Source: Pseudomonadota bacterium (GTDB taxonomy: Bacteria; Pseudomonadota; Alphaproteobacteria; Micavibrionales; Micavibrionaceae). Taken from it: a DNA stretch of 12,086 bases. The position numbers were made by a program, and so were the translations under genes. A model generated the notes under the pieces. That model saw only the letters and a list, made by a program, of their open reading frames with translations, was not told the DNA's origin and searched no databases. Positions within the stretch are counted from its first letter, which is position 1; every line of letters starts with the position of its first letter. The stretch lies in the NCBI GenBank assembly GCA_016198545.1, contig JACQIJ010000049.1:1-12086 (forward strand), written 5' to 3'. Below, piece by piece: positions 6,567 to 12,086 of this stretch.

Positions 6567-9500
6567 TCAGGCCGCCCGCTTGTCCTCGCGGCGCGTACGC
6601 GGTTCCCGCCCCGAAGCCACGCAAAGAACCGTGTAAAGCTTCCCTACATCGCTGGAAATGAATGCGGCGCTCAGAAGGTCGCTGTGGTCGTTCGCTATGG
6701 CCTGGTCGAACAATTCCTCGAATTGGCGCAGATAGCGCTGAACATAGGTGCGGAACTCGCTGTCGTTGCCGAATTTTTCGCGAATCCTGTCCACGGGGAG
6801 ATTCTCGCCCATGTCGGCCAGACGGCGCGTGAAAGCCCCTATATCTCCGCGCTGGAACGATTTCCAGACCCTTTCCGACACTTCGCCATCCAGCGACCGT
6901 GTAAGATCGACGGAAAGCGAGTGCAGGCTTTCGACAATGAACTTCGCGGACGACATGAAAGCCTCGCGCTGCACCCGGCCTTCCTCCTTCCGGATCTGGT
7001 CGGCATGGTGTGCCGCATCCTGCACGGCCTTGAACAAAGCATTCGACTGGCGGCTGAACGTACTGGCCGCTTCTTCCGCCGCACGGATGGCCGTCGCGGA
7101 AACCGTAACGAGCCTGTCCGACTCCTCTTCCAGCTGGCCGCGCGATTCCTGCACCTTTCCGGCGACAACACCCGCAGCGGCATTGATTTCCGTCAGCTTC
7201 GTATTCAATACGGAGACTGACTTGCTGATGCTGTCGGCGGATATGGCTGAAGCGCGGGCAACCATATCAGCCTGGCTGCGCAGTTCATCGCCGTAGCTTT
7301 GCGATGTCCGCAAAGCCGACTTCATATACTCAGCCACCTCCTGGCTTCGGGCGGCAAAGCCGTCACCGGTGCGCTTCAGCTCCATCAAGGTTTCCTTCGA
7401 TGAGGAAAGCAGCCCATCGGACTCCTTCCTCACGCGGTCGACAAGCTCCTTCGCAAGGCTTGCGGATATCGTCGCCGAGTCATTCAGCTTCTCGCCTTGC
7501 ATCCGCGCACGCTCTCCTGCCTCGTCGAAACGGCGGATAACCGTATCAGCCGCTGCATCGACGCTTTGCGTTGATCTGCCCAGCTCGGCATTGACATCGC
7601 CGATCTGCGCCATAGCCCGGCCGATGGACTCGGAAAGCTCGCGGAACTGGTTGTTGATCGCCCTCTGCACATTTTCGACCTTCAGCAAGGACTGGTCGGT
7701 CGTAAGATGTATATCGGCGCTCTGGTCCTCCAGCGCACGTTCGATTTCGCGCATCTTGTCGCTGGCGGAAAGCGCCGCGCGCTCGATATCCTCCACGCGT
7801 TCCTGCAGGTGATCGCTGGACGACTTCAGGATGACGGACGCCTTGTCCGCACCTGCATTGAGATCTTTCAGACGCTCATCAAATACAATCCCGATTTGCT
7901 GCAGTTTTTCGAGATTGCTTTTCGCGGACTCTTCAAATCCGCCATGAAGCGCCTCGAAATGCCTGTGCGTTTCCTGCGCCTTGTCCATTGCGGAGCCGAA
8001 AACGGGATCGAAGCCGGAAGCCGTGCGTTCCAGCGCCTCCATAACAGCGCGAACGGACTCAGTGGCGGCGGCGGCGCGCGCCTGAATTCTGCCCGCCTTT
8101 TCGTCAAGGGATTCATCCAGGGCGCGTAGATTCGCAATCGCAGAACCGGTATTTTCCCCAACATCCCCGCAACGGCCTGAGATAAGTTTTTCCAACCCCG
8201 ACATCTCATCGACGGCTTTGCCTGATATTTCGGACAAGCGGGAGGACTGACCTTCCAGCGCATCGCGCACTTGCGAGATTTTCTGAAGCGATTCCTGTAC
8301 TTCCCTGCCGAGGGAGGCTTTCTGATCCGCCATCTGATCATTGATCGTGCGGGCATGGCCGGCGATCTGTCCGGCCAGCGTGGAAATATCCTGCGCCTGT
8401 CCGCGGAGGATGTTGCGGATGCTGTCCGCGCTTTCGCGGGCCTGCGCGCTGGCCTCGTTCAGGTCCGTCACGCGGACACGCAGCGTTTCGCCTATCTGGT
8501 TATGTGCGCTGTCGGCGGCAGCGACGGCGGCGTTCATTTCGCGCAAGGGCTTTTCAACGGCAACCTGCACGGTTTCAATGCGCTCTACCATGCTTGTCGT
8601 AGACATGTTGATGCGCGCAGCCTGATCCTCGACGGCAGACGCCAGCTTCCCTACTTGTTCGTCGGCCATGCGCGAGGCGGCCTGTATCTGTTCCCGACTT
8701 TTCTCCAGCATCGCCAGAATCGTGCGTATGTGTTCGACATTCCCTTCGCCCGCTTCGTTGAGCTGCTCGATATGGACCCGCATGGAAGCGATAAGGGAAT
8801 CCGCCTGATCGCGCGCGGACCCCGTTGCCTTTTCGAGGGATTCGATTGCGCGGCGCACCGCCGAACTGATCGACTCCGCGCCGGCAAGGGCCGTCCCCAT
8901 CGCCTCGCCCAGCTTGCTGGCCGCGGATACGCCCGCCTGCTCTATCGTTTCGGACTCGCGCACGACATCGCGCGCAGTGGCACGAAGCTTCTCGGCCTGA
9001 ACCGCGATGCGTTCCTCCAGCCTGTCCGTCGTCTCCACAACGCCCGCGGACGCTTCATTGATGTTGCTCAGGCTGGAATTTATGGTTTCGGCCACGCGCG
9101 CGGCATGATCGGCCAGCCCTTCCGCCCCCTTGTCGAGAGCCGACCTCTGCGCCTCGATCGTGCGGCCGGATTTTTCCATCGCATTGACCGTTCTTTCCGC
9201 AACTCCTTCCAGACCCTTGATTTGAGTCTGGATCGCCTCGGACAGACGCGCCGTCTCCGAGGACACATGATCGGCTGCGCCCGCAAGACCTTCGGTATAG
9301 GCTTCAAATTTTCCGCTGATATTCTCCAGCCGCTGCGCAACGCGGTCGACCTCCACATTCATGCTTTCGACTCCGGCGGACAGGTTCGCGCCAATATTGC
9401 GCGTTCTGATTTCAGCTGCGGATGCCGCTTCAAGAATTTTCTCTGCACCCCCTCCCAGCGCGCCCTCTATTGCCGCCGCCTGCCCCAGGATTTTGCTTGC

Positions 9501-10376
9501 CGCGTCATCCCATGCGCCTACGCCCTCTTTCGATTTTTCGCCGATTGCACCCGTGCGCCGCTCGATTTCCCCCGTCAGCACGAGAAGCTTCGCGGCGCGT
9601 TCGTTCAGCGTATCGGCCAAGCGGTCAATATGAAATTCCGTTTTCTTCGAGATGCCGACGAAATCGCGTATCTCGGTGCGCAACCCGTGCCGCGCGCGTC
9701 CGATAGCCTTGATAACGGCGCGGGACGAGGAAGCCAGCTCCGCCGCCTGCTGCGTCAGGCGTTCAATATCCTTGCTGACGCGCTGCGCCCGGTCTTCGGA
9801 CGGGAAGATGATGGATTGCAGCTCATGCCGCAGGGCTTGCGCGTAACGCTGGATGTCGGATTCGCGCATCATGCTGTTCAACGCCATCCAGAACAGCGCC
9901 ACCGGGGCCAGCAGTCCCGCAATCAAAGCGCCCAGTTGCGGCAGATCCATAGCCGTCAGCCCCGCCCATCCGTAGCTGCCGAAAATGTAATTCGCGCAAG
10001 CAACCAGCCACGCAAACGTCAGTCCCGTGCCGACGTAATAAGCGACGCTCTGCCCTTTCGTGCGGTTGACGGGCACAGCATTCGCCGGGGTCAGCATCAG
10101 CACGGGCTCCTCATCAAATTCGCGCCGCGTTTCCTCCGCAGGTTCGCTGCGCAAAGCGCGCACCGGGCCGCCCGACGCCTCTTCCGTCAATCGGGGGGGA
10201 AGAATTTCCGATTTTTCCTGAATGGCGCGGATACGCAGATGTTTCATGCCCGTCGCCTTTTCGCGCAGTTCTTCAACGCGTTTAGCGGAAATGGATGACG
10301 CCGGACTGTCCAATGACGCGGTCTTTTTACCAGTATTTTTCTTATTGTCCTGCGTCATGGTGGATGATTTTTTCAT
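6567..10376 (-). CDS. Giant membrane-anchored coiled-coil protein with 25-residue repeats; GPR/RgsE-like C-terminal domain
   Basis: About 1269 residues. Residues 1-110 are polar, rich in Lys, Ser and Glu, and probably disordered. Two membrane helices (about 112-134 and 147-169), with basic flanks, make a hairpin that leaves both ends in the cytoplasm. A rod follows from about 170. Residues 210-1134 are 37 uninterrupted 25-residue units, with only two prolines (610, 791). The C-terminal domain (1135-1269) has FTRRL, a V-x-RYLRQFEEL helix and SSDVGKLYTVL. As I recall them, these resemble the ends of large alphaproteobacterial coiled-coil proteins such as the Agrobacterium growth-pole-ring protein GPR (about 2100 residues), so an architectural or polarity role is inferred. 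It lacks chemoreceptor signalling-tip or HAMP motifs. ATG at 10376 is preferred because AGGTG lies 5 bases upstream; a GTG two codons earlier (10382) would have no spacer. It lies downstream of the symporter gene, probably with its own promoter in the gap. Confidence 0.88.
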   Translation of the reverse strand: MKKSSTMTQDNKKNTGKKTASLDSPASSISAKRVEELREKATGMKHLRIRAIQEKSEILPPRLTEEASGGPVRALRSEPAEETRREFDEEPVLMLTPANAVPVNRTKGQSVAYYVGTGLTFAWLVACANYIFGSYGWAGLTAMDLPQLGALIAGLLAPVALFWMALNSMMRESDIQRYAQALRHELQSIIFPSEDRAQRVSKDIERLTQQAAELASSSRAVIKAIGRARHGLRTEIRDFVGISKKTEFHIDRLADTLNERAAKLLVLTGEIERRTGAIGEKSKEGVGAWDDAASKILGQAAAIEGALGGGAEKILEAASAAEIRTRNIGANLSAGVESMNVEVDRVAQRLENISGKFEAYTEGLAGAADHVSSETARLSEAIQTQIKGLEGVAERTVNAMEKSGRTIEAQRSALDKGAEGLADHAARVAETINSSLSNINEASAGVVETTDRLEERIAVQAEKLRATARDVVRESETIEQAGVSAASKLGEAMGTALAGAESISSAVRRAIESLEKATGSARDQADSLIASMRVHIEQLNEAGEGNVEHIRTILAMLEKSREQIQAASRMADEQVGKLASAVEDQAARINMSTTSMVERIETVQVAVEKPLREMNAAVAAADSAHNQIGETLRVRVTDLNEASAQARESADSIRNILRGQAQDISTLAGQIAGHARTINDQMADQKASLGREVQESLQKISQVRDALEGQSSRLSEISGKAVDEMSGLEKLISGRCGDVGENTGSAIANLRALDESLDEKAGRIQARAAAATESVRAVMEALERTASGFDPVFGSAMDKAQETHRHFEALHGGFEESAKSNLEKLQQIGIVFDERLKDLNAGADKASVILKSSSDHLQERVEDIERAALSASDKMREIERALEDQSADIHLTTDQSLLKVENVQRAINNQFRELSESIGRAMAQIGDVNAELGRSTQSVDAAADTVIRRFDEAGERARMQGEKLNDSATISASLAKELVDRVRKESDGLLSSSKETLMELKRTGDGFAARSQEVAEYMKSALRTSQSYGDELRSQADMVARASAISADSISKSVSVLNTKLTEINAAAGVVAGKVQESRGQLEEESDRLVTVSATAIRAAEEAASTFSRQSNALFKAVQDAAHHADQIRKEEGRVQREAFMSSAKFIVESLHSLSVDLTRSLDGEVSERVWKSFQRGDIGAFTRRLADMGENLPVDRIREKFGNDSEFRTYVQRYLRQFEELFDQAIANDHSDLLSAAFISSDVGKLYTVLCVASGREPRTRREDKRAA
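6975..9749 (-). repeat. 37 tandem 25-residue (75-bp) coiled-coil units
   Basis: The segment for residues 210-1134 divides into 37 units of exactly 25 residues with no insertion or deletion. Counting unit column 1 from residue 210, column 5 is hydrophobic in all 37 units (L, I, V, M, F or one W), column 23 in 33 of 37 and column 19 in 28 of 37. Column 1 is Gln in 13 units. Columns 8, 9 and 12 are mostly Ala, Ser or other small residues. Core spacing 5-12-19-30 is 7+7+11, or 25 residues per 7 turns. DNA similarity between units is low, so the repeat is ancient and kept by structure rather than a recent tandem duplication. Confidence 0.9.
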
Positions 10377-10381
10377 AGGCA

Positions 10382-10389
10382 CACCTCAC
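10382..10389 (-). promoter_or_regulatory. Ribosome binding site fixing the giant gene's start
   Basis: The minus strand reads GTGAGGTG. AGGTG ends 5 bases before the ATG at 10376 but directly abuts the upstream GTG at 10382, so the ATG is the better start. Confidence 0.6.
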
Positions 10390-10430
10390 TCGCACCCGGT
10401 TTGAATCAAAAAAATGTGGAATTCCGGCTA

Positions 10431-10453
10431 TATGCGCACGCATTCTATGCGCA
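10431..10453. repeat. Paired TATGCGCA repeats in the gap upstream of the giant gene
   Basis: TATGCGCA occurs at 10431-10438 and 10446-10453. Each contains the palindrome TGCGCA, and the start-to-start spacing is 15 bases. The arms can also pair as a hairpin, but the T7 run that follows on the minus strand is too far away for a standard terminator. A GGAATTCC palindrome lies at 10418-10425. Regulator half-sites are possible. Confidence 0.4.
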
Positions 10454-10478
10454 TGCAAGAGCGCGGACGCCCTGAACC

Positions 10479-10504
10479 TGTGAATGACGTGGATAAGTGG
10501 ATAA
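10479..10504 (-). promoter_or_regulatory. Cluster of three DnaA-box-like 9-mers
   Basis: Reading the minus strand, TTATCCACT (10504-10496), TTATCCACG (10496-10488) and TCATTCACA (10487-10479) each match TTATNCACA at 8 of 9 positions. They are head-to-tail. The first two also form a tandem GTGGATAA repeat on the plus strand. They lie about 100 bases upstream of the giant gene and just past the symporter stop. A DnaA-responsive promoter is possible, but no perfect box is present. Confidence 0.35.
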
Positions 10505-10516
10505 TAGTTTAATCCG

Positions 10517-12010
10517 CTATACCGCGGCAGAAATCTTTTTACCGTATCCCCATTTATCTTCAAGATATTGGCGATAGTTTTTAAGATCCCGCTTGATCTC
10601 CGGCGCGAAAAAGTAAAGGCCAATGACGTTTGGAATCGCCATCGACAGCATCATGGCATCCGTAAAAGCAATAACGTTTTCGAGGGACGATGCGCAGCCC
10701 ACCACAGTAAAAGCGCAGAAAACCAGCTTGAACGACAAGTCAAGCCAGTCACGCTCGCCGCACAGATACGTCAAGCATTTGAGAGCATAATAAAACCACG
10801 TGATAATCGTGGAATAAGCGAACAGAAACACCGTCAGCGCCAGCACATACGGCATCCAGGAAATATGCTCCGCCATCGCGCGGGAGGTCAGGGCGATGCC
10901 CTCCATCCCCTTACCCGGTTCGTAGACGCCGGAAAATACAATCACCAGCGCCGTAACCGTGCATATGATGACTGTATCAATAAACGGCCCGAGCATGCCG
11001 AGAATGCCCTGCCCCACCGGCTGACTGGTTTTAACAACGCTATGGACAATAGCGGCCGACCCAAGACCCGCCTCGTTTGAGAATGTTGCGCGCTGGATGC
11101 CCGCCAGCATACCGCCGAGCAACCCGCCCAGTCCGGCTTCCAGCGTCAGCGCATCCTGGATAATCGTCCATGCGCCTGAGGGGATGTGCCTGTAATTAAG
11201 AGCAATAATAACCACGCCCGCCAGCAGATATACCACTCCCATCACCGGCACCAGCACCGACGCGACATTGGCGATCGACTTGATCCCGCCGATAATCACG
11301 ATGCCCACGAGAAACGCAAGGACCAAACCGAACAGCCAGCCCTTGTCAGCGATCCAGCTTGCCTCACCGCCAGTGACGTTCACCAACTGCTGGAAAGTCT
11401 GGTTGGCCTGGAACATGTTGCCGCCGCCAATCGCGCCGCCGATGCAGCACACGGCAAAAAACGCGGCGAGAAAGGGGCCGACAAACTTTACGCCCCGGTT
11501 ATTGAATCCGTCCCGCAGGTAATACATCGGCCCGCCGGACAGGCGCTGCGGATGGTTGGGGTCGTGATGGTGACGGTATTTTACGCCCAGCATTACTTCG
11601 GCGAATTTCGTCGACATACCGATGAAACCCATGACGATCATCCAGAATACCGCGCCCGGCCCGCCGACCGTCACCGCCACGGCGACGCCCGCGATATTGC
11701 CGAGTCCTACCGTGCCGGACAGGCAGGCTGCCAATGCCTGCCAGTTGCCGATTTCCCCTTCCGCGCCGGGTTCGTCATATTTACCGCGTAGTACGTCGAA
11801 CGCGTGTTTGAAATAGCGCAGGTTCATGAAACCCAGGTAAAAAGTAAAAAATATCGATACCGCCGCCAGCCATATAAGGATAAGGGGCACCTTAAGTTCC
11901 ACCGGTCCGTCTGCGTCCGCCACTTCGAATTTGAGGGAATAAAACACGATGCCTCCCGCAACATCGGCCAACCCCTTGAATGCGCCGTCGATCATGGAAT
12001 CCGTATTCAT
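10517..12010 (-). CDS. Sodium:amino-acid symporter, AGCS family (alanine/glycine type)
   Basis: A 497-residue inner-membrane transporter of the alanine-or-glycine:cation symporter family, importing a small neutral amino acid with sodium. It is very hydrophobic, with about ten membrane helices starting near residue 41. Family signatures are SGTVGLGNIAGVA (98-110), GGPGAVFWM (116-124), the SGGPMYYL loop (158-165) and QRATFSNEAGLGSAA (306-320). Length fits the family (about 450-540). ATG at 12010 is chosen because GGGAGG lies 5 bases upstream; extending to 12061 adds 17 polar residues without a ribosome binding site. An inverted repeat at 12057-12086 could be an operator. The exact substrate among alanine, glycine and serine cannot be read from sequence. 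It lies 140 bases upstream of the giant gene on the same strand; with regulatory-looking DNA between them, I do not assume an operon. Confidence 0.94.
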   Translation of the reverse strand: MNTDSMIDGAFKGLADVAGGIVFYSLKFEVADADGPVELKVPLILIWLAAVSIFFTFYLGFMNLRYFKHAFDVLRGKYDEPGAEGEIGNWQALAACLSGTVGLGNIAGVAVAVTVGGPGAVFWMIVMGFIGMSTKFAEVMLGVKYRHHHDPNHPQRLSGGPMYYLRDGFNNRGVKFVGPFLAAFFAVCCIGGAIGGGNMFQANQTFQQLVNVTGGEASWIADKGWLFGLVLAFLVGIVIIGGIKSIANVASVLVPVMGVVYLLAGVVIIALNYRHIPSGAWTIIQDALTLEAGLGGLLGGMLAGIQRATFSNEAGLGSAAIVHSVVKTSQPVGQGILGMLGPFIDTVIICTVTALVIVFSGVYEPGKGMEGIALTSRAMAEHISWMPYVLALTVFLFAYSTIITWFYYALKCLTYLCGERDWLDLSFKLVFCAFTVVGCASSLENVIAFTDAMMLSMAIPNVIGLYFFAPEIKRDLKNYRQYLEDKWGYGKKISAAV

Positions 12011-12015
12011 GCAAT

Positions 12016-12021
12016 CCTCCC
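12016..12021 (-). promoter_or_regulatory. Ribosome binding site of the symporter gene
   Basis: The minus strand reads GGGAGG with 5 bases (ATTGC) before the ATG at 12010. It decides the start over the in-frame upstream codon at 12061. Confidence 0.75.
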
Positions 12022-12056
12022 GGTTCGAATTCAAAGCAGAATAAGGATATGCGCCT

Positions 12057-12086
12057 GTCATAGCAATATGGCCGAAACTCTATGAC
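12057..12086. repeat. Perfect 7-bp inverted repeat upstream of the symporter gene
   Basis: GTCATAG (12057-12063) and CTATGAC (12080-12086) are exact inverse copies with 16 bases between them. The centre-to-centre distance is 23 bp, about two helical turns, which fits a dimeric regulator. The right arm ends at the window edge, so its full length is unknown. Confidence 0.4.

Noticed and set aside
8271..10298. A 675-codon open frame on the plus strand
   Set aside because: It is antisense to the coiled-coil rod, whose sequence on the minus strand is clearly protein-like and in register. The plus-strand translation is Arg-, His- and Phe-rich with no domain. Long antisense frames are expected opposite GC-rich genes poor in the codons that mirror stops.
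6567..10376. Giant gene as a methyl-accepting chemotaxis protein
   Set aside because: Superficially similar in Ala/Glu/Ser-rich coiled coil and two membrane helices, but there is no periplasmic ligand domain (the loop is about 12 residues), no HAMP domain and no conserved signalling hairpin tip.
11186..11791. A 201-codon plus-strand frame within the symporter gene
   Set aside because: Antisense to a gene with clear AGCS signatures; its His- and Pro-rich translation is typical of a shadow frame.

Overview
The window reads as chromosomal DNA of an alphaproteobacterium. The evidence is a class IIA HAD protein with the Asp-x-Trp-Gly variant of motif I, a giant membrane-anchored coiled-coil protein whose C-terminal domain looks alphaproteobacterial, moderately high GC, and GTG as well as ATG starts. 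The proteins fit groups outside the classical rhizobia (Rhodospirillales- or Micavibrio-like), but no marker here fixes the lineage. I see no phage genes, insertion sequences, CRISPR arrays or rRNA.

Layout: The left edge (1-225) has no convincing gene. It holds one perfect DnaA-box sequence and a GC-rich inverted repeat in front of a small MarR-like regulator (226-561, +). Two tRNA genes follow, converging: tRNA-Leu(UAA) (+) and tRNA-Pro(UGG) (-). Next comes a tight leftward cluster, listed in order of transcription: an MsbA-type ABC exporter, a membrane-anchored alpha/beta hydrolase, a two-CBS-domain protein and a DUF192 lipoprotein. Gaps are 3 bases or fewer, with one ATGA overlap. A patatin-like phospholipase (4514-5506, +) diverges from the exporter across about 40 bp that appear to hold two overlapping promoters. 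It converges on a class IIA HAD protein (5521-6453, -).

The right half is dominated by a 3.8-kb gene (6567-10376, -). It encodes about 1269 residues: a basic, disordered N-terminus, two membrane helices, a rod of about 925 residues and a 135-residue C-terminal domain. The rod is built on an indel-free 25-residue repeat: 37 consecutive units keep a hydrophobic residue at the same position without exception. An AGCS-family sodium:amino-acid symporter (10517-12010, -) lies upstream of it on the same strand.

How they fit together: the left-centre genes share an envelope theme. The exporter flips lipid A or phospholipid, the patatin protein and the hydrolase probably act on acyl esters, and the DUF192 protein is a lipoprotein. 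The giant rod protein is the most interesting object. It resembles, from memory of the family, the polar growth-ring proteins (GPR/RgsE) of Rhizobiales, and so may be an architectural or polarity protein. That link is inference. The exact repeat register is seen directly in the sequence.
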